Of a DNA stretch of 64,000 nt, positions 46,007-57,905 are shown piece by piece. The stretch covers positions 1,612,001 to 1,676,000 of the forward strand of contig JAWWNJ010000032.1 of NCBI GenBank assembly GCA_037176885.1, given 5' to 3'. The position numbers and the translations under genes are program-made. The notes beneath the pieces were generated by a model. The model searched no databases, had not been told where the DNA came from, and saw nothing but the letters and a program-made list of their open reading frames with translations. Origin of the DNA: Favolaschia claudopus (taxonomy: Eukaryota; Basidiomycota; Agaricomycetes; Agaricales; Mycenaceae). The first letter of the stretch is position 1; each line of letters opens with the position of its first letter.

Positions 46007-47805
46007 ATGAAAGAAGCCAGCAAACTCCACGCGAACGTGCCACCTGACAGATCAGATACGGAGCAAATATTCCCTCACAACTCTTTGTTTCTTACGCTCA
46101 TCCCTTCTCCCGCGACGTTGGTCTCTGAGCCGTATTGGCAGCGAAATCTCTCACTTATATTTGGGTCTCTGGGCGCAAAATCGGCCCATTCCTGGCATCT
46201 GCTCTTCATGGATCTTCCCCAAGAATCTGGAGATACCCTTGCTCTGCGCTTCAAGAACCGGATCTGGTATACGCTCTGTGTACTTGAGATTGGCTTGTGG
46301 TCAGATTCCGTCACCACTGCACATGTTCTTCGGGCAGTCCTCAATCCCAATGACATTCTGTGGGCATGGGAAGATGAGGACGAAGCCGAAATCCAAAACC
46401 TCATTGACCACACTCCGGAGACTGGGCGCTGGTGGCAGCCAAAGCAAGAAGAGGAACTGATCCGCTGTGCTTTGAATGAGCTCGAGGCACGCATTAATGA
46501 AACCCAAGCTCAAGTTGGTCGTGGTGTACTCGGGCATTTGGATTCACGGACCCGCCTTCGATTCATGACCTGGCTCTTACTTGTGATGTCGTCGGTTGCT
46601 TCTACTGAATCCGCCCACATCTCCGTAACTGGCTTAATGAACCGCTGGGGTCTGTGCTGTGTATCCCAGGTCAGAGATGACCAGAACCAGGAGCAGTGTG
46701 AAATCTGTCACACAACACAAATCTTGGACTGCTGGCTGGAAACTATGCTGCTCTTGTACACAGTAAACGATCTTGAAGCAATGCAGGGGTATACCCGATG
46801 TCACTGCTTTTCCAAGTGAGCTTTGACAATCCATTAACCTATTTCGTATTTCCATGCTGATTGTTGATAGAAAATTGAAGGAGGTGCCTTCACAGCCCCA
46901 AGATTCAACAGAGAAACAATCAGAACACAGTTTTCTAGCTCATCGTCTGATGTTTGGGATCTTTGTCCCCGTATGGCCCAGTATTCTTTGGATGCTGTTT
47001 CGTATGACAGCTCTGGACCAAGCAGATCCGCTGCCGACATTTCTCTCCCTTCTTCATGGAACAAACCATAACCTTTTTACATGGGATTACACCGACTTGA
47101 CATGGATTCGAGCCCGAAAGAATCTGAATGGATCATTCATCCAGAAATGGCATGAATGTGTAAGGGAGATCAGAGGGAGAACCTGGACAGAGATTGCTAA
47201 ATTCACAAAAGTAAATGGACAGCGGCAGCACTGGACTTCTGAAGACTGGGGAGATCAAGACAACAGCTTGCGCCTGCACACATTCTCTCTTTTGGTCTCA
47301 GACAAACTGGAAATCCCAGATAGTCTAAAAGAAGTGTTTGATCCAGGGCTTTCATCTCCCCCGTGGGCACAGTTTTCAGTCTGGGATAGTGCAATTCAGT
47401 CCGAGTACCGACCACAAGGATTGTATGATTCAAGAGTTCCATCTCAAGACTTTTGGACAGAAGAGAGTTTGGGCCAGTGGCTTTTGGGTCAAACACTGAA
47501 TCTATGCCATGATGTGTGGGAGGCACATTGTGAAGAGGGTACAGCAGTGGAGAGGGTGTATTGGATGTATTATATCTTGAAATATTGGCAGGTGGGCTTC
47601 TATCCTGGGTTTGGAACATTCTTTACTCAAATTTGCTCCAGAAATTTCTACCTTTGTGTGGCTTTCACCTGGTTGTTTGTGTAGTACCTTGGCATATGTA
47701 AGGAATCTATTGATATTTACAACAATATCAAACTCACCCCTTGTCATATCACAGACACCAGTCAAACTGGCATCCAAAGAACTACCTACATCAGCATGTA
47801 TTGAC
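46007..47805 (+). CDS. Unrecognised protein, about 560-580 aa
   Basis: Exon 46007-46815 joins 46871-47591 across a 55-bp GT-AG intron and stays open throughout; a further short exon from 47685 reaches a stop by about 47805. The protein is rich in Trp, Leu and acidic residues, with no signal peptide and no motif I know. One stretch (RLMFGIFVPVWPSILWMLF, after the intron) is hydrophobic and could be a membrane or core helix. It lies just upstream of a kinase relic on the same strand. Start choice (46007) is the first ATG of the frame. Long, clean coding frames with a good intron make a real gene likely although the family is unknown. Confidence 0.65.
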
Positions 47806-47997
47806 ATCATGCATTCACTATCGCGCACATTTTGAGTCACTCATCAAATTTTTGAAAGCTAATGTTCAATTATTTGCAAGTATTTCAAACCAACACTGAA
47901 GCTTTCCACTGATTGAATTCTGTAGGAACCCACTCAAAAGAATCCTTATAATTTGCATAATCATATCACCAGATGCCTTTTCCTACAAGGTGTTCAT

Positions 47998-49424
47998 ATG
48001 GTTCGCTTTCTAATGGATGATGACAACTACCAAGAGCTCTTAAAAACTCGTGGCACTAATGCTCAGGCCCTTCTTGATATGTTGCAGGATGTAAGCTTCA
48101 TTACTTTTTGCTATCTCAAACTCTGTCTAAATCTGTTGATTAGTTTTTGGATTTGGAGTCAACCTTGCATGTTCGTCCAATGCTATTCAAGGCAATGTCT
48201 AGTCTTGCTCGTGCATCTGGCCTTTATCCTCAATGTTTTGCGCTTCTCCATCTGACAATAAATGGAGGTCAAGTGGGAGGTGGAGCCTATTCTGATATTT
48301 GGAAAGGAGAACTAGATGGAAAGGGTGTCTGCATGAAAATCATGCGGATTTTTGAGACAGCAGATATGCAGGTTGCATTCAATGTATGGGCTCTTTCTTC
48401 TTGCTCAATTCTATCCCAAGAGGTCTATACTTACCATTCAATGCATGTAGGAATTCGGTTCTGAAGCATTGATCTGGCGCCAGCTCTCTCATCCAAATCT
48501 CCTGCCATTCTTGGGTGTCTATCACCACCACAATCGACTTTGTCTGATCTCTCCATGGATGGATAATGGAAATATTCTGACATTCATACGAAGAGATTCA
48601 CCTGACACAGACAAACGACTATCACTTGTAAGTTGCTTCTGATTCCATTTTCCTGATTGAGCATACCATGAATAGATTTTGGACGTTGCCTTGGGTTTGC
48701 AGTATCTTCATGCCCATGGAACAATTCACGGAGACTTGAAAGGGGTACGAACACAATTTCTTACGCTATCTCGTTCCATTTGCTTAGCAGCATGATTGTC
48801 AGCTCAACATTCTTGTAACACCTTCTCACAGAGCCTGTATTGCGGATTTTGGACTATCTTCGCTTGCCAGTGCTGTAACCCTCCAGACTGGCCGCATCCA
48901 GTGTTCAAAACCATCGGGGAACTCCCCGCTATTATGCACCTGAATTATATGAACGAAATGGACGTAATTCATTTTGCCTCTGACATCTACGCTTTTGCGT
49001 GTGTTTGTTACGAGGTATGTAACACTCTCACATCTCATTATGAGCTGAGCACTCAAAATTGTTCAGATATTGACAGGACAACTGCCCTTCTATGAACTGT
49101 CAAATGATGTGCAGATTATGTTTGCTGTTCACAAAGGCGAGCGACCTATACTAACACCAGCATGCACTGGTACAGCTGCTCTTGATAGCCTTTGGACCAT
49201 ACTACAAGAATGCTGGGGACGCAGATGCAAGCAACAGGCCCACAATTTCAGACATCATTATCAAGCTCACATCAGCACCAATTAATGCTGTTACTACATC
49301 ATCTACCGCAGACTGGGAGGACAAGATCACTGCACGTTTCCGCCGTTCATCGACTCTGGGCCATACATTACCTTCTGTCAGTCAGATTGACCATATGATG
49401 TTTGGAAATAGGCTTGTCACATGA
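47998..49424 (+). pseudogene. TKL-like protein kinase with three frame breaks
   Basis: Exons 47998-48090, 48144-48383, 48451-48627, 48676-48744, 48803-49014 and 49067-49424. Kinase landmarks in order are the Gly-rich loop GGGAYSDIWKG, the lysine in VCMKIMR, the helix-C glutamate in GSEALIWRQLSHPNL, HGDLKG/LNIL split by an intron, ADFGLSS, GTPRYYAPEL, and FASDIYAF. The last two and the ECWDADASNRP region lie in different frames from their neighbours, each needing one base less, near 48916 (GGGG), 48959 and 49214 (GGGG). The N-terminal helix before the kinase matches the usual Agaricomycete TKL layout. Either a recent pseudogene or assembly errors in G runs. The catalytic Asp and Lys are present. 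Confidence 0.75.
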
Positions 49425-49859
49425 ATGGAAGTACAGTTTCTTTGGTTCAAAATAGTATTTAGTGTAGCTTTCTAAATTTACTATAGATCAACATAGATTC
49501 TGTTATTTTTGCAGTGTTTCTTTTGGCTCAGAGAGCTGCTTGAAGGTCAGGTCGGGTTTATTGTGCTTTTCCGTGATCTGAGAAATTTATGAGTCGAGAG
49601 AGAACTTCAAGAAAAGCTTCAGAAAGATATAGTGCTCCGGGGGGACAGCGATCAAGCACCGAAATATGCCAAAATTTTGGAGATATCTGACGCAAAAATC
49701 CAAATAGTGTTCGATTTTGCGAGTACGTACCCGGCATGTCCAACCTTTTAATATTTATCTTGAACACTTTCAAGTCAAATTCAGTTCAATGCGCATCACG
49801 GGCCACCATTCAAAATTTCAGGAAGTCTGTGCACCAAATTGATGCCAATTTCAGGTAAT

Positions 49860-52690
49860 AAGGCTCTTCCTACATTCGAAATCGAGAGAAGATGGCCTGT
49901 GGATTCTGGAATCCAAATTCAAACACTTGGTTGTTTTATTGGTTGTTTACGTCAACATTTCTTCGGCACTTGCTTCCGACCGGGTTTTCGGCAATCACTT
50001 TAACCGGCGCGGGCCGAAACATCTGCCACGTCGTGACTCGTCGTCGTCGTTGCCAACGACAATGGACATTGACTCAGACACCCCCCACATTGTCGTCCTC
50101 GATGCTCCTCCTCTCATCATCCAAGGAGGCACACCACCGAGTCATTCGAAATCCTTGCTTCCAGCATCTAGATTCCAGCACTGGCATCATGATTCTCTGA
50201 CGCTAGTCCTTTCTCAAGTCTTTCTCCGTTTTTTTTGCTCTTACTTCCCGCTGTATTTGATCTTGAAGCTCTCTGCTTCTGAGTTGCATCTCGTCCCATC
50301 TCTCTCGGAATGCTCTATCACCAGTCTTGTGTTCGTGACAATAGGTAGGCAAACTGTTTCGTCTTGCCGATTTATGTCCGTGCTCACCCGATACCGAAAG
50401 GCTGGATGTGATTCGGAAGGCCAGGGATGACTGTGGTGCGATACTACCCAGGCTGTCTATTCTCGCGAGAGTCTGGCGGGCACCGGGTCGACTTCGTATG
50501 CAAATGATGCGTGAAGTAGAGTTTTCAGTCACCCTCGAGTTTGTCTTACGAAGGTAATTCAAGCTCATTCCTTACTCTGCTTTTCCTAACCTCGTTATCA
50601 CATCACCCAGTGCTTGACATCCCGCGTGCGTCTCTTTCTCTTTTAGGTCTTTCCTCACAGCGCGCGACTACTAGCCCCTATCTCACGAGTGAGTGATCGA
50701 CACATTGCTCCAGCTCCGGTAGCTTTTGGAAGTACCTCCGATATGCACATACCACGACATCCACCGTCCCTCTATCCCCCGCATTCGCCCAATCGCTGGA
50801 TTATGTCTCCCCCTATGCGCTGATGCAGGACCGAGGCCAAACGCCTCCATCGCATGACACGTATCATGCCGGTGAACATTTGGCGGGCCAGCCAAGAGGC
50901 CCAGTGGTGTGCGCTAAATCCCCGCGCCCGCACCTAGCGCTGCCGACACATCCATCCCTTACTATCCATCATCCCCATCCCGTTCCCCCATTCACTCCGT
51001 GTCCCCTTCATCTCCCCCCTCCGCTGCTATTGCGCTCTCCGTCCCACCCACATTCTCATGCCGCACTCAAACGACAGAGTGTCTCACATCGAGCAATGGG
51101 TGGCAGAACGTCACCGCCGCGCCCTCTATCGTTCTCATCCGCTCCTCGACCTCGCTCTTCCCCGCCTCGTCGTTCGTGTCTTGATCACTCTCGTGTTACC
51201 TTCGCGCGCCGACGAGGTGATCGTAGGCGCTTTTCATCGGCGTGACTGTCAGGTACGCTCATGCCTGCCCCGAGCTTCGCTCCTCGTCAAGGAATGACAG
51301 GAAGTTATCCGGTGTCGATGCGGTGGAGGTCAGTGGAGGTGTGCGTCGAGGAGAGGAGGCGATGGTGGGTGGAGGAGAAAAACGAGTATGTGCAATGTGG
51401 GGGGTCCTACCCGCCCGGCGACCTCACAATGGGATGGGATGCGGAGTGCATGTGGGAGAGCGGGTGGGGAGTAGCAGTGGTCGCTGCTGTCGCCGCTGAA
51501 CGAGGAGGTGGGCCCAACGAGGGCAGGAGCACGCTGGGAGACGGGGAATAGCGGGTAGAAAAGGATGGATCGGCTCATCGGGTAGGTATCCGGGATCGGT
51601 ATGTCCTTCTCGTCTTCTTTCGTACCTGACTGGCGCTGATGCGAGGAGTAGCTTGTGGGAGACGGGCTGCACATTCCTTTGAGCACCAAAGACGCGGTGC
51701 CGTCGGGGATTTGGCGAGCTTCGTGCGACATCGCTCCGTTTCCCTCAAGTATTCGCGTCACGTATGCACGGACGTCGAGGTTTTCCTATCTCGTCCTCCT
51801 GATACGCGTGGGTCGTTCTTTCGGTTGCGTGTAGACGCGCTCCACGGTCTCGCATCTCCCATCGACGTCCGCGACGCACTCGCGTCTTGTTTCTTGATTC
51901 ATTTCTCGTACCTGTATGCCAGACGCGCGGAGCCACGCATCTTGTCGCCGAATGCTCGTCGTCTTAATCTGCTTAGCCTTCGTGGCGCGCCCATGAGGGA
52001 AAGGTGCTGCGGTGTCGGTTACAAAACAGCGCGGCAACGGCGGATATGGCTGGGGATGCGAATGTGTCGGGAAGGAGCAACCGGATGGGGAGGTCGAGGA
52101 GGAGGGGGGTGGAGGATCGCTGTAATGAGCATCCCGTCGACGAAGACGGCGGTGTCTTGAGAATGACAGAGCTCGGGGAGTACGGCGCTGTGATTTGTGG
52201 CGCGTGCACCTTCAAGCGCGAGGAAGGGAGTTTATTCGAGACTTGTCACTGATGCAGCGATTCGTTGGGACTGCTTCCACTTCGGAGTTCGCCCTCCCCG
52301 CTTCCTTTCTCCTCCATCGCTGCGCTCCGAGTCCCGAGATGTTGTCGGTTAGTCGGTCAGCGCTGATCAGCACTGCCATATTTCCATTTCGGGACGGAGT
52401 GAAAGAAGTTGTGTTGAAGTCTCGATTAGATGCATGTGAGATGCCTTCTCGTCTGATGTTGTGTTGTGGAATGAGAATTTTTCGGTTCTTATCTCGGTAT
52501 TCCTGCCTTCCTCTGAGCGCTCACGCTGAAGCTGTGGATTCGCCAACTTTTTGGTGCGATCGCTTCACAGCTTCTAACATCAGAGTGCCGAAAACATGAG
52601 GCATCGATCACTCTCGACCCACCAAGCTTTCCTCCTCTCACAATCTCCCTCTCGATGGGTGCCTCCCTCTCGACGTCGCAAGAATCGTGA
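49860..52690. repeat. Diverged spacer copy S5
   Basis: Outside the main array but shares spacer landmarks: the GGTTTTCGGCAATCAC block at about 49983, the CATTGTCGTCCTCGATGC block at about 50089, the GC-rich kilobase, CATTTCGGGACGGA at about 52384, and the GGTGCGATCGCTTCACAG block at about 52552 that matches 34514 before M3. On the minus strand 50203-50568 encodes a charged, likely coiled-coil stretch (RWDEMQLRSRELQDQIQREV) whose counterpart in S1 and S3 is recognisable but broken, so a minus-strand gene may once have been part of the unit. Confidence 0.55.
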
Positions 52691-52699
52691 GATTCTATC

Positions 52700-54831
52700 T
52701 TGGCCATCGGTATAGAAAGCCAAAACATGTCCTTCTGCCCTAGGGTTCAGGCTTTGTTCTATCAATGCCGAAATGTCACAATAAACGGAGGGAATTTCCC
52801 GTTTCAAACTCAGAGCGGCGAGCCCGAGTTTGAAAGTGCGCTATCTTTTTGGAAGTATTTCTACTGCACACATAAACTTATTATGGACTAGATTTTCAAC
52901 GAATTCCCCTGGGAGACGTCATCTTGCGGGAAAAGTCTGTTGTTCAAAGGTTGGGGCGGACGGGGAAGGCAGTACGACGCGTCCATTCCGCTAGACTTTT
53001 TGGATTAGACGGGGCCATGACTGCTGCCATATTTGAGGGGGGAGAACGTGAAAGAGGTGTGGTATTCAAATAAAATTTCTGTCTACGTATAATTGCAGCA
53101 TCTTTCGTATTCTAGGAATGGGACAATTACATAGCGACACATTCGAAATTACGGTGAGTAGCGTACCTGATACACGATGATTCGAGTTATTATATTGCGA
53201 GCACAGACATCCAAACGTCTTTCAACTGTTTGGTATCTCTCACTCAAAGGATCTTCATGCCGCAATTTACCATAACGGTGAGGGGTCTTCATTCGCATTT
53301 CTGAACTCACTACCTGAGTTTCCTCATTCAGAACATATTCCTCTCACTTGTGTGCGCAAATCTTACAGCGCAACGCCAACTCACGCAATCTATTTCGAAT
53401 TATTGGTGGTATGAAACATCCCAACGATTGGTGTCGACTGACGATCATAGCGATCTACCAGAAATCGGAGTTCCTGGTACATGGTTCTTAAGTCAAATTG
53501 AGCTACCTCTCATACAGACACAAGGCTCATGCGCCATACATCCAATATGTATGCAAGATATCTATTTTGGTCAAAATTTGCGTGCATTTCTTCAAGAATA
53601 CTTACAGCTTACATGGTTTTAGTGCTCGACGAAATGTACGACTTGGATACAACCCTCCGGGCTTCTGTGCATCGAAATAGCTCCGTCTTCATCGAGTCTC
53701 ATGAGGGCGATTACAAGTTCAGTTCATCCAAGCCCGTCCATTCGAGCCCCCAACTACCTGACTCGCGAACTTCCGGAAATGATTAAGTTCATTACACTTG
53801 AACACTATCACCAGTCGCTGCTCAAACTTCAGTTTTGCCAATATATAACAATCCCCCTACCGAAGGACTCGACGGTTCGGCCGTTCAGTGTAGTAGCCCA
53901 AGTAGAAGGAGAGTTAGAATTCCTGACGGTCGCGTTCCTGGATCAATCGGATGACCAACAACTGGAATGGAGGCTCCAGACGACGTTACAGGCACAGGTT
54001 ATGCTGAGCGAATGGAGCCGGTATTCTCGCTATTTTTTCTGTGATGGACGTTGGACTTACCGTAAGACCACCCGCAGGATAAATGCTCGTGAACTATACC
54101 TTGAATGCTGCTCCCACACGGAGACCGAGAGCTATTTCCATCTTTGGGCCTGCTACAGTACAGCGCAGGACTCGATTATCGCTGCATATCTGACTCAAGC
54201 AAACTTTGTGCTGTCTTGCGTCGACAACGATCCTGATCCCCAGGCATATTGTACGTCAAGCGAAATCTGTGTCCCATCTTTTCTCATTGCACAATTTGCC
54301 CCAGCCTTCGTCGCTTCGGTCGAAGCTCACATTAAATGTACGTATATTGCGCAGCAATTTCCAGCGGCCTACCTCTTCCTGCCTCCCCAATCCGCATTCT
54401 TGACCTCGGATCGCACTCGAATTCAGTACCCGAGTTTGACCCCATTCTGGTCGCGCGATCCAGGCGGCGGAGAACGTCTCTCACAAGAAGAAGCTGTTGC
54501 TCTTGGTCTCCCAACTATCGAGATTGAAATTGAAGTGAAACATGCATTACTATGCGACGGAGTTCACGAAGCTCTTCGTGAATTCTATATTGGCAAAGGA
54601 TTTGATCCCGACACTACACAAATTGCAAAGCACCTGAATGTACAGGTGATGCAGTTCCCAGAAGAGGCGGATCCCTATCCCCTACGTTGTAAGTTCGACC
54701 ACTTTTTGACTCGACTTTCAGCGATCTAACTCGTCTCTCTTTCAGGGAGGACTCGATACCATTGGCTCGATACTTTGGGTGACCCTTATAAGCCTCTCAA
54801 CCTTCTCACATGGGAACCTGAGACTGATTAG
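52700..54831 (+). pseudogene. Broken member of an uncharacterised Agaricomycete protein family
   Basis: The first exon 52700-52835 contains NVTINGGNF, the N-terminal signature of a large orphan family in mushrooms. Exon 52892-53056 gives FQRIPLGDVILRE and VRRVHSARLFG. Further exons give HPNVFQLFG and DLHAAIYHN. The long exon from 53701 gives ITLEHYHQ, FWSRDPGGGERLSQEEA and GKGFDPDTTQIAKHLN, typical of the family's C-terminus. A last exon after an intron at about 54693-54746 ends at 54829-54831. Frame is lost by one base between 53056 and 53116, and again around 53400, so the 5' half is broken. Function of the family is unknown; the early part resembles a kinase-like N-lobe, but that is my impression only. 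Confidence 0.65.
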
Positions 54832-55636
54832 TTGGAAGAATTTGTCTGCGATCCTCGACCTGTCACGGTTCGTTCGCGAACTCGTTGCTTATATATTTTG
54901 ATCCCTACTCTTCTTGTCTTGGCTTGGGCTTACTCCCAGCTAACCAAATATATGTCTATCTAAGTCCAGGAGTGGTCCTGGACTTTGGAATTGAGTAAAT
55001 ATGCGACGTTAAGCCTCGAACACCTTTGCCAAACATGATTGATTCAAGAAATTGTTGTTTAGGTAGATTCAAACTTCATCTGGCTATGAGCAGGTAACTG
55101 AGTTAGGGAGTTGGGAGTGAGTTAATCGAGTGTACGAGGAAGTATTCAACGAATGAGGATTGATGCTGACGAGGTGCCTGGATTCCAGACGCGATCCCGT
55201 CACGCACAGCAGTAAAACGATTTTTGCGAGTTTGAGAAATCCAATATTGACAAGCTGGGCGTGGAATATTTAATGAAGGTTTTAGGGACATCATAAATGC
55301 GCGTTAGAGCCGGTATGCTAAAGAGGCAAACCGCGCAACGCCATCGATCGCGGTCACGTGACCGCGATAGTTCATTTTCTTCATCGCGATCGTAGCTAGA
55401 CTCGTTGAAAAGAGTCAGCTCTCGGCAAAATAAACATGGACGCATGAATTCGCAAGGACTGCAAGTTATTCATTCATTTGTTTCTTATTCTTGGCAATGA
55501 CACTAGCGAATTGCTAGCGAATAGACATCGGCATTATAAACAAAGAGCAAAGCAAATGGAGGACGAATGTCGAACTCCAGAGAAAAAATACAAGAACACG
55601 ATCACTCACGACAAAAGCCGACTCTCATCCCATCAA
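54832..55636. other. Convergent intergenic region with a perfect 22-bp palindrome
   Basis: No gene supported. At 55347-55368 lies a perfect palindrome centred on CACGTG (half-site ATCGCGGTCAC). It sits between two genes pointing toward each other. Confidence 0.6.
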
Positions 55637-56449
55637 TCACAACTTCCTCCTCTTCTGTACATACAAAAACGCGACGAAAAGCTCATCCACCAACGCATCA
55701 CCGAACTCCTCGCTGAGCTCCAACGACGCGTCCTTCGCTTCGCCGACGACGCCGAGTGATTTGGCGTGGAAGTTCGCGACGACGGTACTTGGTTCGTTCT
55801 GCAATTCCATCTGAATTGTGATGGTTCGAGTGAGTATGAATGAATGGGTACGAGGACGAATTTATGCCGGTGCAGAGAAGGATGAGGAGTCGGAGGAGGA
55901 GGAAGACGAAGAACTCACAGTGGTCCCGAACGGCTTGTACCTGCAGCGGAATTCGTGTCCGGTAGAGGAGGTGTATCCCAATTCGCTGCAAACTCATTCG
56001 TCAACGGGGTGAACCACAACTTACAAGGGAAGCGGAGAAGGAAAGGTATGTGGGACGAAGAAAGAATATATTTAAGAAACCCCTACGTACAGCCCGAATA
56101 ACCCAAACCCAACCGACCGAAACCGCTCCTCGCTGCTAAACTCCGCATCCCCAATGCGGATGGTCGTGGGCCCGACGACTTTCCACAGGATTTGCGCGAG
56201 GAAGCCGAAGCGCGCCTGAGGCGATGCGGAATCCGCGTCGCGTTCTAGATCTTTCAAGTTTTGCCCCGATGACGATTGAGAAGGCGGGGACACGCCACGG
56301 TGAGGCACGTCGTCTGCGAGGCGGCGCGTAACAGTCGTAACCGTATCGTGCACTTTCATCTCGGTGTGTACTCTGTACAGCGCGCGGCCGGAGGAGGCCT
56401 CAAGGTAGGTTGCGTTGAGCGGGTTTTGCGGGGTTATCGTGAGGTGCAT
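55637..56449 (-). CDS. DUF6593 family protein, 199 aa
   Basis: Three exons (complement): 56091-56449, 55919-55985 and 55637-55810, introns 105 and 108 bp, total 600 nt in frame. The N-terminus (MHLTITPQNPLNATYLEASS) followed by ALYRVHT, the middle IRIGDAEFSSEERFRS, then TGHEFRCRYKPF, VANFHAKSLGVVG and a terminal FLYVQKRRKL follow the pattern of DUF6593, a basidiomycete-enriched beta-rich domain of unknown function often found in many copies per genome. Length is normal. No signal peptide, so cytosolic or nuclear by default. The second exon would be missed by simple ORF calling. Confidence 0.85.
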
Positions 56450-56927
56450 CCGAGTCGCAGCGAGTCAGAGTAGAGTCGGAGTAAAAGTAGAGGAGAGGAG
56501 AGTGGGCGGCTGCGGATTTCGATTGCGTGGGGTACGGGCGATTGAAGATTCTGGCTGGCAGGAATTTATGTACCTACGCACCTGTTGACATTCTCCGCAG
56601 CTGCGCGAACGATTCGACCAATGGCAGAATGAGTCGAGATTCTTATCCTTCCACAGTACGAGTCTGTTCAAAATAAAATCGCCGTCGTATTCACATCATA
56701 GCGCAGGATCCGATTGAGCGCTCGTACTGAGGATTAACATGAGATGAGCCGTTAAGTTCGAGTGGTGGAGGAGGGAAGAAGTGGAGTGAAGTGCAGTGAA
56801 TTATGGCTTGCTTAGTTCCGACGAGGATAAATATTCTGAATGCCAACGCTCAATGATTCTGGATCTCGACAAAAGAAATTCGAAAATACATGTCACGAAC
56901 CCGTCAATATCGATGCGTCGCACCTAC
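56450..56927. other. Intergenic region between DUF6593 and SDR genes
   Basis: Upstream of the DUF6593 gene and downstream of the SDR gene. No gene seen. Confidence 0.5.
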
Positions 56928-57905
56928 TCATTTCCCCAGCGACGCCTTATACGCCCTCACCCCCTCCAACAGCCCCACATCCTCCCTCAACCCCAACTCC
57001 CTTGCCCTCCCCACATCAAACCTCTCCGGCCAACCCAAACAAATCCTCTCCGTCCCCTCATCCACCTCCTCCCTCACCAACCCCCTCGCCTCTGCCCCAC
57101 CCACCTCCTCCAACACATCCAGCATCTCCCTCACCCCCACCGTGATCCCCGGGAGATTCACCGCGCGGCTCATATACTTCTGAAACCTTTCCTCCGGGAC
57201 GTCTTTAAGTAGGATGAGGTTGTGCACGACCGTGCCCGGGGAGCAGAGCCATACGTCCAGCCCTTTGTCGACGGGGAGGATGCTGGGTTGGCCGTTGAGA
57301 GGTTCACGGAGGATGCCGCTCATCCAGCTGGAGGCGGCGCCGGTGGGCGCGCCGGCGCGCACGACGACGGAGGGGAGGCGCGCGATGCGCGCGTCGAGGA
57401 TGCCGCGGCGGGTGTAGTCCGTCAGCAGCGCCTCGATCATGAGTTTTTGCGTGCCGTAAGACGTCTGCGGGAGCGGGAGGGTGTGTTCGGTGAAGGTGCG
57501 CGTGGGGCTGGCGGTGGAGGGGGGGCCGTAGATCGCACAGGAGGAGGTGAAGATGACTTTCACCGGAGGGGAGGAGGGGTGGAGGCGGAGGAAGTCGTAG
57601 ATGTGGCGGTGGGCATCGAGGTTGACTTTGTAGCCGAGCTCGAGGTGGGATTCGCTGGTGGAGGACATGACGCCGTGCAAAGCGTAGATGGCGTGCCAGG
57701 CGGGCTGGGAGGAGAGGAGGGAAGCGACTGCGGTGGGGTCGGTGAGGTCGGCTTGGATGGAGGTGGTGCGGGAGGGGTCGGGGGAGGAGGGGGAGACAAT
57801 GTCGGTGAGGGTGAGGTGGTAGTCGGGGGCGGCGGCGAGGAGGGCGGCGGCGAGCTGTTGGGCGACGAAGCCGGCGGCGCCGGTGATCAGGATGTGGCGG
57901 GTCAT
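56928..57905 (-). CDS. NAD-dependent epimerase/dehydratase (extended SDR), DenD-like, 325 aa
   Basis: Single exon. The N-terminal nucleotide-binding motif is TGAAGFVA (residues 8-15) with an acidic residue at the end of the second strand (TLTDIV, Asp35), favouring NAD. The catalytic residues are Ser121/122 (FTSSCAIYG) and Y150xxxK154 (SYGTQK). The segments RRGILDARIARLPSVVVR and SSWMSGILREPLNGQ are characteristic of the D-erythronate dehydrogenase (DenD) branch of the family, so oxidation of a four-carbon sugar acid is a reasonable guess, not proven. I start at 57905 rather than the upstream in-frame ATG at 58061, because the 52 extra residues are low complexity and precede the nucleotide-binding strand. 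Very GC-rich coding, which creates long antisense frames. Confidence 0.85.
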   Translation of the reverse strand: MTRHILITGAAGFVAQQLAAALLAAAPDYHLTLTDIVSPSSPDPSRTTSIQADLTDPTAVASLLSSQPAWHAIYALHGVMSSTSESHLELGYKVNLDAHRHIYDFLRLHPSSPPVKVIFTSSCAIYGPPSTASPTRTFTEHTLPLPQTSYGTQKLMIEALLTDYTRRGILDARIARLPSVVVRAGAPTGAASSWMSGILREPLNGQPSILPVDKGLDVWLCSPGTVVHNLILLKDVPEERFQKYMSRAVNLPGITVGVREMLDVLEEVGGAEARGLVREEVDEGTERICLGWPERFDVGRARELGLREDVGLLEGVRAYKASLGK

